NCBI RefSeq assembly: GCF_000384155.1
Contig: NZ_KB913031.1
Coordinates: 868,001 to 932,000, forward strand
Origin: Methylophilus sp. 42
Lineage (GTDB): Bacteria > Pseudomonadota > Gammaproteobacteria > Burkholderiales > Methylophilaceae
DNA: 64,000 nucleotides
Direction of reading: 5' to 3'
Below, in pieces: positions 1-8,014 of the stretch. Numbering within the stretch: the stretch's first letter is position 1; the number at the start of each line of letters is the position of its first letter. The position numbers and the translations under genes were made by a program. A model generated the notes under the pieces. It did no database searches. It was not told the DNA's origin and worked only from the letters and a program-made list of their open reading frames with translations.

Positions 1-85
1 TTGTTACATGGGCGCACATTTTCCTTTTATTCATAATGGGTTGCGTCATCAATCGCGTTAATAACACAATCATTAGGAGAACGAC

Positions 86-637
86 ATGAATCACAAGCTT
101 GGCTTAGGCCTGTTGGTATTAGTTGCTGGACTCTCCGCCTGTGATAAACAGGCATCGACTACTGGCGCCGCCGGAGAATCTACTGCTGGAGCGTCTGCTA
201 GTGGTGAGGCCATTAAGTTCGTTAAAACACAGGATGGATCTCCGCTGGAAATCAAGGTCGAGTTGTTCGATACCCCTGCCGCCAAAGAGTTTTTAGCCAC
301 CGGTAAAAACCCCTATGTGGGCAAGGAAGATGCGATTGCCCAGGGTAAAAAAACCTTCCAGCTTTATTCCTGTACGCAATGCCATGGTCCGGACGCAGGT
401 GGACAGGTCGGGCCAGCGCTGACCGGGCCTAATTACAACTACGCCAAAGATGCCACCAATAAAGGCATGTTTGAGACGGTCTGGAATGGCACCAACGGTG
501 GGATGGGTGCTAAAGGCAAGGGCTTGATGGATCCCTCAGACCCAAACAACGGTATTACGCCCGACGAGTTGCTGAAAGTCATTGCCTGGATACGTAGCCA
601 TGGCAGCCTGACTGGCAATGAAGAGGCCGCTTCATAA
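86..637 (+). CDS. Cytochrome c-L-like (MxaG/XoxG-type) lipoprotein
   Basis: Class I c-type cytochrome of 183 residues. A lipoprotein signal ends in LSAC with Cys19, so it is probably membrane-anchored in the periplasm. One haem site is seen, CTQCH at residues 96-100, followed by a Gly-rich stretch (GGMG) that may hold the distal Met. The block FLATGKNPYVGKEDAIAQGK before the haem and the end DELLKVIAWIRSHG resemble cytochrome c-L, the electron acceptor of PQQ methanol dehydrogenases. A good ribosome site (TTAGGAG) precedes the ATG. No dehydrogenase gene is in the window. Sure of cytochrome c; the c-L assignment is by remembered family pattern. Confidence 0.75.
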   Translation: MNHKLGLGLLVLVAGLSACDKQASTTGAAGESTAGASASGEAIKFVKTQDGSPLEIKVELFDTPAAKEFLATGKNPYVGKEDAIAQGKKTFQLYSCTQCHGPDAGGQVGPALTGPNYNYAKDATNKGMFETVWNGTNGGMGAKGKGLMDPSDPNNGITPDELLKVIAWIRSHGSLTGNEEAAS

Positions 638-707
638 TTTATCCTACAGCTTTTTTGTAAAGACACTGACATACAGCTGTTAACCACATCATTAGCATGA
701 GTCTAAG

Positions 708-725
708 CCTGCCACATCTGGCAGG
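708..725 (+). terminator. Hairpin after cytochrome gene
   Basis: CCTGCCA and TGGCAGG form a 7-bp stem with a CATC loop between the cytochrome gene and the next gene. No strong U run follows, so it may be a weak terminator or an RNA-stabilising hairpin. Confidence 0.45.
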
Positions 726-751
726 TGACTTTAAAACTTGATGAGGATGCG

Positions 752-1057
752 ATGATGAAAAAATTACTTTCAATACTATTAGCCAGTACGTTTTTATGTT
801 CAATGACGGTTGTTTTTGCGGCACCAGCAGACAATGCGCCGCCCGCACAGCAGCAAAAAAATCAGGTACCTGATACCCACCAGAACGGCGATTATCTGGA
901 GCCACAACCTGACAATAATAATGCGGCCACCACTGGTAACAGCGATACGCAGGGTCGGCAGGGTAGTGGTAATAAACAGTCCAAGCCGGGCAACGTTGAA
1001 AAAAGCAAACGTTTTCATGAAAAGCCCCAAGACGGCGGCACGGGCGTGAAACAGTAA
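752..1057 (+). CDS. Secreted low-complexity hypothetical protein
   Basis: About 101 residues. A clear signal peptide (MMKKLLSILLASTF...VFAA) is followed by a Pro/Gln/Asn-rich, probably disordered chain with no domain I recognise. The ATG pair at 752/755 is preferred over the upstream ATG at 725 because it starts the signal peptide directly and has GAGGAT upstream. It lies between a periplasmic cytochrome and a copper-storage gene on the same strand. Function unknown. Confidence 0.6.
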   Translation: MMKKLLSILLASTFLCSMTVVFAAPADNAPPAQQQKNQVPDTHQNGDYLEPQPDNNNAATTGNSDTQGRQGSGNKQSKPGNVEKSKRFHEKPQDGGTGVKQ

Positions 1058-1076
1058 TGGCCCACATCAGTCGATT

Positions 1077-1115
1077 GCCCTGCATGGCTTAAGTTGTGTT
1101 TAAGTCTGGCAGGGC
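1077..1115 (+). terminator. Interrupted hairpin before the copper-storage gene
   Basis: Outer arms GCCCTGC and GCAGGGC and inner arms CTTAA/TTAAG make an interrupted stem just after the preceding stop codon. There is no U tract; it could be a weak terminator or a leader structure for the copper gene. Confidence 0.35.
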
Positions 1116-1166
1116 AGGGTGACTAAGTGCGGAGTATTCTTAAACGCTACTAAGCTGGAGAAAACC

Positions 1167-1505
1167 ATGACTGAAAAAGACCTGAAGTTATGTATGGAAC
1201 TGTGCAAGAAATGTGCAGACACCTGCGAAAGCTGTGCGATCGCCTGTGAAACTGAGGCCAATCCCATGTTGCGAACCTGTATTGAACTGGATATGGATTG
1301 TGCAGATTTCTGTCGCCTGACGGCTTCATTTATTGCGCGTCGCAGCGACTTTGTTGAACTGGTTTGCCAGGACTGTGCGGAAATTTGTACTGCCTGTGCC
1401 GATCAATGCGAGCAACATGCCTCTGACCATTGCCGTGCGTGCGCACAGGCCTGTCGCAGTTGTGCAGAGGCATGCCTGAAAGTGGGCGCTGCTGCATTCG
1501 CATAA
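1167..1505 (+). CDS. csp3: Cytosolic four-helix copper-storage protein (Csp3-like)
   Basis: 112 residues with 19 Cys arranged as repeated CxxxC and CxxC steps along predicted helices. This is the pattern of the Csp/DUF326 four-helix bundles, which line their core with Cys and bind many Cu(I) ions. No signal peptide is present, which points to the cytosolic Csp3 branch rather than exported Csp1. The start at 1167 is chosen because GGAG sits six bases upstream and the encoded N-terminus matches the family; an upstream in-frame ATG at 1119 would add an unrelated tail. It probably buffers copper in a methylotroph rich in copper and cytochromes. Confidence 0.85.
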   Translation: MTEKDLKLCMELCKKCADTCESCAIACETEANPMLRTCIELDMDCADFCRLTASFIARRSDFVELVCQDCAEICTACADQCEQHASDHCRACAQACRSCAEACLKVGAAAFA

Positions 1506-1580
1506 TATGCAAATGATCTCTCTTCGCTTCTATGAGCAGGTGGTGATGCCTGAGTGCAAGCCACCTTGCACGCAGTGTAT

Positions 1581-3032
1581 TTAACCAGCTTGCTTAACCG
1601 TAAGTTTCAATATAATAAACTCGGCCGGTCGCACAACTGCCATACCCATTTCAATCCGCATCAGACCTTGCGCAATATCATTTGCCGTCATGGTTTTTCC
1701 CAGGCCAATATTCACAAAAAATGCCTGTTCCGGCTTGCTGCCCTGCAATGCACCTTGCCGCCACAACAAGATTAAAAAGTTTTCCACCATGGCTTGCGCA
1801 CGCACCCAAGTATTGGCATCGTTAGGCTCAAATACCATCTGCTGCAACCCTTGGCTAACGGATGCTTCTACCCAGCTAAACAATCGCCGCACAGGAATAT
1901 AACGCCATTCATTGTCGTTGCCAGCCAGTGTCCGTGCACCCCATATCTGCGTGCCTTTGCCCGTAAACTTGCGGATGATATTAATTGACTTGCCAGCGTC
2001 CACATCCACGTTGTAATCCTGTTGCTGTGTGCTGGTGAGGTTAAGCACTGGCCGTATCATCTCGTTAAGTGACACATTGGCGGGCGCCTTCCAGACGCCA
2101 CGCTTCTGATCGACCGCGGCATACACGCCCGCGACGGCACCCGTAGACGGTAAGATATTTAAAGCGATATTCGCAGCATCTATCCATTGCTTGGCGAGCA
2201 TATATTGTGCGTATAGCTTTTGGTTGAGCGACGCTAATTGCGCCTGGGACTCAGGCGTCGCCTTAACTAACCCGGCAGCACGTATTTGCGCCATCAGTGC
2301 CTGCATGCCCTGGTCCTGGGTCAGGCTTTCTGCGCTCACCACACTGCCATCGCTTTTACGTTTAAACAACAGTTGGTTAAAGTCGGTTGTTCTTGCCAGG
2401 CTGGTCACCAGCCACGGACCATAGGCTGCACCATATTTCAGGTGATCCATGCCCAGGCTTTGCCTGAAACGCGCGGCTTCAATGGCGAAGTCAGCCGGGT
2501 TATGTTGCAAACGCAAATCAAACAACGCAAACCGGTGTTGTACCTGAGCACATTGCGCCAGCGCAGTCGCTTCAAGCGCATGTGTCTCGCGACACAGGGT
2601 GGCCTCTGGCATGGCGATCAGTGTTGGTAGCGGGTCTGTCTCTATGGCGTTTAAACCAGCTGCCAATGTGGCTGCTGAAATCTGGTCGTTGTAATTGCCG
2701 ACGGAGACGATCACGCACTGGCCACCGCCATTGGCAAAAAACAGCCGCACGCTGTCATAGAGATAAAAAGGTTGATCGACCGTAGCGTCAATCACTTGGT
2801 TTTGCGCATCTAGCCACAGCGTAACCGCCGACCTGGCTGCGCCACCAAACAGGTTTTCATAATCCAATAAGGAGTTGATTTGTGTGGCGACGAGCGATAA
2901 TGACACACCTTGCCTATCCGCTTTTTCGGTATAGCCTATCAATGCCGGGATTGCCGTTTCCAGGGTTGGAATACTGGGCGGGAGCTTGCTCACTTCTTCA
3001 ATATAAACGCCGGGCGTTTTATAAACAGCCAT
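1581..3032 (-). CDS. Orphan contractile tail-sheath protein
   Basis: 483 residues. The N-terminus MAVYKTPGVYIEEV and the C-terminal block ending RIEMGMAVVRPAEFIILKL are typical of tail-sheath subunits of contractile phage tails and extracellular contractile injection systems. Sheath subunits polymerise round an inner tube and contract to drive it through a membrane. The start at 3032 has GGGGA upstream; 12 extra in-frame codons to 3068 are unlikely. No tube, baseplate, spike, AAA ATPase or other phage gene lies nearby: the neighbours are a copper-storage gene and a BON gene. Family assignment is firm, its use alone is unknown. Confidence 0.85.
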   Translation of the reverse strand: MAVYKTPGVYIEEVSKLPPSIPTLETAIPALIGYTEKADRQGVSLSLVATQINSLLDYENLFGGAARSAVTLWLDAQNQVIDATVDQPFYLYDSVRLFFANGGGQCVIVSVGNYNDQISAATLAAGLNAIETDPLPTLIAMPEATLCRETHALEATALAQCAQVQHRFALFDLRLQHNPADFAIEAARFRQSLGMDHLKYGAAYGPWLVTSLARTTDFNQLLFKRKSDGSVVSAESLTQDQGMQALMAQIRAAGLVKATPESQAQLASLNQKLYAQYMLAKQWIDAANIALNILPSTGAVAGVYAAVDQKRGVWKAPANVSLNEMIRPVLNLTSTQQQDYNVDVDAGKSINIIRKFTGKGTQIWGARTLAGNDNEWRYIPVRRLFSWVEASVSQGLQQMVFEPNDANTWVRAQAMVENFLILLWRQGALQGSKPEQAFFVNIGLGKTMTANDIAQGLMRIEMGMAVVRPAEFIILKLTVKQAG

Positions 3033-3151
3033 GATTGATGTCCCCGAATGTGGCACACGTGATGACAACAGAGTTCAAGCCATTATAGGCTGTTTAGCGT
3101 AGCAGGGGAGAGGGAGCTTGCAGAAGGCGAGAGAGGACTAGATCGTAAAAC

Positions 3152-3184
3152 TGCCCATAGGAATCGCGCTGATTCCTATGGGCA
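3152..3184 (-). terminator. Rho-independent terminator of the BON gene
   Basis: A perfect 14-bp stem (TGCCCATAGGAATC with its complement) closes a 5-nt loop. Read on the minus strand it follows the BON stop codon and leads into TTTTACG. Confidence 0.85.
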
Positions 3185-3202
3185 AGGTCATGTGCAGAAC
3201 AC

Positions 3203-3511
3203 TTATTGTGCAACCACAATATCGTCTTTCACGGCAGTCACACCTTTCACATTTTTAGCCAACAGCACTGCTTTGTCTGCTTCGGCTTTCGATTTCACTA
3301 CACCAGACAATTGCACCAGGCCATTGCTGTCGGTTTCCACTTTAATGTCAGTCGCACTCACCGCTTTGTCTTTGGCAAACGCTGTTTTCACTTTGGCAGT
3401 GATCACAGAGTCTTCAACCTTGGTGCCAATTGAGTCACCATCCGCGGCAAAGCCAGCCATAGGCAATGTCAAAGCACTTACTAATAACAGAGATTTGAAT
3501 GTGTTTTTCAT
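3203..3511 (-). CDS. BON-domain periplasmic protein (OsmY-like)
   Basis: 102 residues: signal peptide to about residue 22 (...LPMAGFAA), then one BON domain (VEDSVITAKVKTAFAKDK...VKVETDSNGLVQLSGVVKS). BON domains bind phospholipid surfaces and are common in envelope or osmotic stress proteins. E. coli OsmY has two such domains; this one has one. AGGAATCATC precedes the ATG. It is a single-gene unit with its own terminator. Confidence 0.85.
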   Translation of the reverse strand: MKNTFKSLLLVSALTLPMAGFAADGDSIGTKVEDSVITAKVKTAFAKDKAVSATDIKVETDSNGLVQLSGVVKSKAEADKAVLLAKNVKGVTAVKDDIVVAQ

Positions 3512-3635
3512 GATGATTCCTTGTTTGATTAATTTGTGGAGGTTTCATTATTCAGGCATCACGAAAAGTTAGGAATACAGCGCATTCTGATCCTGGCGTA
3601 GGAGTCCACTGACGATCACTTGGCGTTGAGTGTGT

Positions 3636-4544
3636 TTATGATTTTGGTTTGGTCAGCGCAATGGGCTCAATATCACGACAAATGTTTTCCAGTTGGTGTG
3701 CAATTTGGTGTATGAATTTTTCAGATGTGTTTTCTGGTCGTTGCGCATTAAAGTAGCGCTCGGGGTTCTTGCCATTGATGACGGCAATTTCTGAGCGTTG
3801 AGTATGCGTCACGTACCAGCCAGGCAGAGCGATCACGGCCTTTACGGTCACAGCCTCACCAACGGCATGACTCAACCACTGTTGCAAAGATTGCGCTTGG
3901 CGTGTTGCCTGTTCAGCAGGCTTATCTTCGCTCCAACCTGGAAAGCGCAGTCGCTTTCCGTCGAAATTAACCCTATGTTGATGGCCGCCATTTTTGAACA
4001 GCGGCTTTGATCGCCCTTTAGTTTCAATCGCATATACGCCGGTTTTACCAACCACCACATGATCAATATTAAAGCTGCTGATTGTATTTTTCAGCGTGAC
4101 ATCGTGAAAAACGTGATAACCATGTCGCATGAGCGTATTGAGCTCTTGGCCTACCGCCAGCTCAGCATCGTAGCCCAGTCGCAATTTTTCACGTAGTTTG
4201 ATCAGCTTGATTAGTTTGAACAGGATATAGCCGAAGAGAATGATGCCACTGATGGCACCTAGTATCAAAGGATGTTTAACCGAAGGGAGGTTTGAATAAT
4301 ACGCGTAAATAAATAATGAAATCATCGGCGGCATCATAAGATACATCGCTAGTTCGCTATCTACATCAGATAATCGCGCCTTCACTGACTCCCCTGCACT
4401 TCGTAGCAGGTACTGGGTGATTGGATTTTTTCTTCTGGCCGAGGATCGTTTTTTTGAATAAATCACAATCATTAAAATAACCGAAAAAGGCGCCAGGCAA
4501 ATCGCCATGGTGATTAAGGCTGTCGACAGGGAGGAAGTGAACAT
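3636..4544 (-). CDS. Membrane-anchored NERD-domain protein
   Basis: 302 residues. Hydrophobic segments lie near residues 8-28 and about 70-110, followed by a NERD (nuclease-related) domain at about 120-235. It contains FNIDHVVVGKTGVYAIETKG, where the Asp and the E-x-K triad fit the restriction-endonuclease-like fold. NERD proteins are thought to process nucleic acid, but the substrate is usually unknown. The gene stands alone between a BON gene and a divergent esterase gene. Confidence 0.8.
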   Translation of the reverse strand: MFTSSLSTALITMAICLAPFSVILMIVIYSKKRSSARRKNPITQYLLRSAGESVKARLSDVDSELAMYLMMPPMISLFIYAYYSNLPSVKHPLILGAISGIILFGYILFKLIKLIKLREKLRLGYDAELAVGQELNTLMRHGYHVFHDVTLKNTISSFNIDHVVVGKTGVYAIETKGRSKPLFKNGGHQHRVNFDGKRLRFPGWSEDKPAEQATRQAQSLQQWLSHAVGEAVTVKAVIALPGWYVTHTQRSEIAVINGKNPERYFNAQRPENTSEKFIHQIAHQLENICRDIEPIALTKPKS

Positions 4545-4676
4545 ATTAAATATGATTGTTAAAAAAAGTTATCTTATCTGAAGGGCTTGCAAAAGTCGAT
4601 TGGGCGTTGATCGATATTTATGATGGAGCACTTTGAGATACCATAGCGCTAAATTCAAACTACTTAATCGTTAAGC

Positions 4677-5426
4677 ATGCAATTACATACTCAAACGCTA
4701 GGCCAGGGCCAACCACTGGTTTTATTACACGGGCTATTCGGTTCGGCTGATAACTGGGGCAGCATCGCCAAACATTTTTCACAGTATTACCAGGTCATCA
4801 GCGTCGATTTACGTAATCACGGCCGTTCGCCGCACAGTGATTCACAAACCTATGCCGAGATGGCCGACGACTTATTAGAAACACTCAATGCGCTGGGGGT
4901 AGATCAAGTGCATCTGCTCGGCCACTCACTCGGTGGCAAAGTCGCCATGCAATTTGCCACGCAGTATCCTGAAAAAGTGAGCAAACTCATTGTAGTGGAT
5001 ATGGCCATGCGCGCTTATCCTGACAGATACACGCAGTTGATGGATCACATGCTGGCGGTCAATCTTAGCCAAATGGCATCGCGTAATGAGGTGGATCTGG
5101 CCTTAAAGGATGCGATCACTAATGTGAGGGTACGGCAGTTTTTACTCACGAATCTGGTCAAAAACGAAGCACAGTTGCAGTGGCGGATTAACCTGCCAGG
5201 GCTCAAAGCGAATTACGCGACATTGATTGCAGCGATTGCAGTACATTTTGATCCACCTGCTTTATTTATTCGTGGTGAGCGCAGTGATTATGTGCAAGAG
5301 CGTGACATCACCCAACTTCAACAGCATTTCCCACGCGCTGAATTTGTAACCTTGCCAACCGACCATTGGGTACATGCAGAACAACCGCAATTATTTATAC
5401 AAGCGGTAGAAGCCTTTCTTGTTTGA
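4677..5426 (+). CDS. Alpha/beta-hydrolase (YbfF-type esterase)
   Basis: 249 residues with a full alpha/beta-hydrolase set: the HGLFGSADNW oxyanion region (18-27), the GHSLGG elbow with nucleophile Ser84, an acid in FIRGERSDYV and a His in DHWVHAEQP near the C-terminus. It resembles small acyl-ester hydrolases such as YbfF. Natural substrate cannot be read from sequence. The 3' end shares a bidirectional terminator with the convergent AhpD-like gene. Confidence 0.85.
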   Translation: MQLHTQTLGQGQPLVLLHGLFGSADNWGSIAKHFSQYYQVISVDLRNHGRSPHSDSQTYAEMADDLLETLNALGVDQVHLLGHSLGGKVAMQFATQYPEKVSKLIVVDMAMRAYPDRYTQLMDHMLAVNLSQMASRNEVDLALKDAITNVRVRQFLLTNLVKNEAQLQWRINLPGLKANYATLIAAIAVHFDPPALFIRGERSDYVQERDITQLQQHFPRAEFVTLPTDHWVHAEQPQLFIQAVEAFLV

Positions 5427-5446
5427 GTCGTATCTATCAAGAAACA

Positions 5447-5472
5447 ATCAGGCCACATTTTTGTGGCCTGAT
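5447..5472. terminator. Bidirectional terminator
   Basis: An 11-bp perfect stem (ATCAGGCCACA and complement) with a TTTT loop lies between two convergent genes and can serve both. Confidence 0.75.
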
Positions 5473-5481
5473 CTCACATCA

Positions 5482-6015
5482 TTATAAATTCACTACTGGG
5501 AAATCAATCTCCGTCTGCGCAATATGGTTGGTGTAGTTGGTCAATGTGTTTAACGCGACATGAGCGATCACTTCCAGAATCAGGCCATCATCCAGACCTG
5601 CTAAATGCGCTTCAATAAAGTCCTGGTCAGAAATTACGCCGCGTTGTTGCACAATTTTGACCGCCAGTGTTAACAAACTCTCTGTCACGGCATCTGTTGC
5701 CTCAGCTTTGCGTGCCGCCTGAATCGCTTCAGTATTAAGACCTGCGCCTCTGGCAATCAGGCTATGTGCCGACAAGCAATACTGGCAACTATTGGCCTGA
5801 CCAATCGCCAGCGCCAGTGATTCTCTTTGTTTGGCGCTTAAGCGGCCTTTGGTCACCCCTTCGCTCAAACCCAGGTAAGCATTTAAAGCCACGGGAGCCT
5901 GCGCCAAGGTGGCAATCAAGTTAGGCACTTTGCCCAGTTTTGTTTTCACTGCATCCAGTGTTGCATTGACTTCTGCGCTAGCAGTTTCGCGGTTGATAGT
6001 TTGAATACGTGCCAT
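5482..6015 (-). CDS. AhpD/carboxymuconolactone decarboxylase-family peroxidase
   Basis: 177 residues of the CMD/AhpD helical family. The redox motif C-Q-Y-C in NSCQYCLSAHS matches the CxxC plus downstream His of alkylhydroperoxidase AhpD-like enzymes. The start at 6015 has AGGAG upstream; 19 further in-frame codons are rejected for lack of a ribosome site. It is divergent from an AraC-type regulator about 100 bp away, which probably controls it. The thiol partner is unknown. Confidence 0.85.
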   Translation of the reverse strand: MARIQTINRETASAEVNATLDAVKTKLGKVPNLIATLAQAPVALNAYLGLSEGVTKGRLSAKQRESLALAIGQANSCQYCLSAHSLIARGAGLNTEAIQAARKAEATDAVTESLLTLAVKIVQQRGVISDQDFIEAHLAGLDDGLILEVIAHVALNTLTNYTNHIAQTEIDFPVVNL

Positions 6016-6118
6016 GATGAATCTCCTTGTTTGGTTAATTAAGACGCTTTGTGCGTTGGAGATATCATGCAATACTCATGATTATTAAAGGTCTCGTTAT
6101 GTTGATCAGGAGTATCGT

Positions 6119-6928
6119 TTGGATCCATTGTTACCACTATTGAATCAAATCTCGCTCTCAGCCCAGGTGTTTTTTACCGGCGAACTGTGTGAGATTGCCA
6201 ATTTTGATGGGACGGGTCAGGTGGGCCATATTCATTTGCTACGCGCTGGCCAGCTCGACCTGATGTTCAGGGGCAAGCCGCTCGCCCGCATAGATCAGCC
6301 CAGCGTAGTGTTCTTCCCCAAACCAACCATTCATGTGCTCACACCTGTGGCAGGTGAGCCATGTGAACTGGTTTGTGCCATGATTGATCTCGGAGCCAAA
6401 GTGCGCAGCCCGCTGGCGACGGCATTGCCTGAATTTGTGATTGTGCCCTTGAGTGATATGCAGCAGATTGCACCCACCTTGCAGCTATTGTTTCATGAAG
6501 CATTTGAACAAGACTTAGGCAGGCAAGCTGCATTAGATAGGCTGGCAGAATATTTCCTGATCCAGATTTTGCGGCATGTGATTCAACATGGTCAGCTTCA
6601 GCAAAGCATTTTTGCCGCACTGGCAGAGCCGCGCTTGGCACAAGCAGTCAAGGCTATGCATGAAAATCCTTCGCACCCCTGGACACTGGAAACCCTGGCG
6701 GATGTCTCTGGCATGTCACGCGCCAGGTTTGCCGCCAACTTTAAAGCCACGGTAGGCACCACGCCATTAGATTACCTCACCGACTGGCGGCTCTCGATTG
6801 CGCAAAACCTGATCCGGCAAGGCAAGCCACTCAAAAGCATCGCCACCCAAGTCGGTTACCAAAGTTCCGCCGCATTCAGCCGCGTGTTTGCAAAACGGCT
6901 AGGTACTACGCCAACAGAGTGGCAATAA
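6119..6928 (+). CDS. AraC-family transcriptional regulator
   Basis: 269 residues: a cupin-type N-terminal ligand domain (about 1-160) and a C-terminal pair of AraC helix-turn-helices (about 170-269, with LETLADVSGMSRARFAANFKATVGTTPLDYL). The start is TTG or GTT-adjacent in context: the first in-frame codon is TTG at 6119, which also gives AGGAG upstream. It faces the AhpD-like peroxidase gene and likely regulates it in response to a small or reactive ligand. Confidence 0.85.
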   Translation: MDPLLPLLNQISLSAQVFFTGELCEIANFDGTGQVGHIHLLRAGQLDLMFRGKPLARIDQPSVVFFPKPTIHVLTPVAGEPCELVCAMIDLGAKVRSPLATALPEFVIVPLSDMQQIAPTLQLLFHEAFEQDLGRQAALDRLAEYFLIQILRHVIQHGQLQQSIFAALAEPRLAQAVKAMHENPSHPWTLETLADVSGMSRARFAANFKATVGTTPLDYLTDWRLSIAQNLIRQGKPLKSIATQVGYQSSAAFSRVFAKRLGTTPTEWQ

Positions 6929-7003
6929 CCATGCGGCTCACACTTTATTTAAAAATATTTCAGGGTTCATACAATATTTCCATTTGTGAAACGTCTTCAC
7001 AGC

Positions 7004-7591
7004 ATGGATATACATTTAGAAAACAATTTACTCACAACGCAGCACTATTTGGCACAGCGTGATATGGCCCAGCAAGATTCTGCGATCACAGAAACATTCA
7101 ATAAAGAAAAAGCCAGGCTGCGCAATTTCATCCGCAAAAGCGTACCGAATGCCGGTGACGCTGATGATATTTTGCAGGACGTGTTTTATGAGTTTGTATC
7201 CGCATACCGCCTGCCTGAGCCGCTGGAGCAAGTCGGCGCGTGGTTATACCGTGTAGCCAGAAACCGCATTATTGATCGCTTCAGAAAGCAAAAGCAGGAG
7301 GTCACGCTAGAGCAGGACGAAGATGACGATGCGCTCTGGCTGGAATCTATCCTTTCCATTGAAACCGAAACCCCGGCGTCAATTTACGAAAGAAAAATGC
7401 TGGTTGAGCACGTGATTGCAACACTGAATCAATTACCAAGTGAGCAACGGCAAGTGTTTATCGCACATGAGTTAGATGGTAAAAGTTTCAAACAAATTGC
7501 CGCAGAAACAGGTGTTGGTATCAACACCTTATTAGCAAGAAAACGGTATGCAGTGACTTTCCTCAGAGAGCAGCTGCATGCCAGTGACTAA
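7004..7591 (+). CDS. ECF-type sigma-70 family sigma factor
   Basis: 195 residues. Region 2 is seen in DADDILQDVFYEFVSAYRLPEPLEQVGAWLYRVARNRIIDRFRKQ and region 4 in LPSEQRQVFIAHELDGKSFKQIAAETGVGINTLLARKRYA. This two-domain layout is that of extracytoplasmic-function sigma factors. The ATG at 7004 is preferred, but an in-frame GTG at 6986 is possible; neither has a clear ribosome site. A small membrane protein follows at once and may be its partner; no classical anti-sigma zinc motif is seen. Confidence 0.85.
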   Translation: MDIHLENNLLTTQHYLAQRDMAQQDSAITETFNKEKARLRNFIRKSVPNAGDADDILQDVFYEFVSAYRLPEPLEQVGAWLYRVARNRIIDRFRKQKQEVTLEQDEDDDALWLESILSIETETPASIYERKMLVEHVIATLNQLPSEQRQVFIAHELDGKSFKQIAAETGVGINTLLARKRYAVTFLREQLHASD

Positions 7592-7623
7592 TCGTATTAA
7601 TGACTGAATTATTGGAGAGATGA

Positions 7624-7932
7624 ATGAAAAATTGTAAAAGTAAATGCGCTGCATTCGCAGCGTTAGCCGTAGTCTGCATCGCGGCCTTATCTTATGTGGT
7701 CATGCTGTTATGGAACCACGTGGTCATTTCATTGGCCGATGGCATTCACGCAATTGATTACTGCCACGCAGTTGGTCTGTTGATTCTAAGCAGAATTCTT
7801 TTTGGCGGATTCAGAGGTCGCCATGGGCATCACCATAGGCATTGCGGGAGTGAAGCAATGACAGCAGATGAACAAGAGAAAGTGCGTTGTGGTTTGTTCA
7901 GTCGCTTCAGATCTAAGAAAGATGCTGAGTAG
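7624..7932 (+). CDS. Small membrane protein linked to the ECF sigma factor
   Basis: 102 residues. One or two hydrophobic segments (about 10-30 and 45-62) are followed by FGGFRGRHGHHHRHCG, a basic His cluster, and a charged tail. GGAGAG precedes the ATG, 32 bp after the sigma-factor stop, so the two are probably cotranscribed. It may tether or sense for the sigma factor, perhaps through the His cluster and Cys; this is inference. I do not recognise a named family. Confidence 0.65.
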   Translation: MKNCKSKCAAFAALAVVCIAALSYVVMLLWNHVVISLADGIHAIDYCHAVGLLILSRILFGGFRGRHGHHHRHCGSEAMTADEQEKVRCGLFSRFRSKKDAE

Positions 7933-7964
7933 GGGCGCAATATATGCTTAATTGGTAAGAGATA

Positions 7965-7997
7965 AACAATGGCTTCCATGTTTTGGAAGCCATTGTT
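7965..7997 (+). terminator. Terminator after the sigma-factor pair
   Basis: A 14-bp perfect stem (AACAATGGCTTCCA and complement) with a 5-nt loop separates this unit from the convergent LysR gene. Confidence 0.75.
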
Positions 7998-8014
7998 GTA
8001 TTCGGCGACAGAAA

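Noticed and set aside
639-1085. 148-codon frame on the minus strand
   Set aside because: It overlaps the better-supported secreted protein gene on the plus strand and has no start signal or recognisable domain.
1506-3200. Prophage or tailocin around the sheath gene
   Set aside because: No other phage gene, integrase or attachment repeat is seen; flanking genes are ordinary chromosomal genes.
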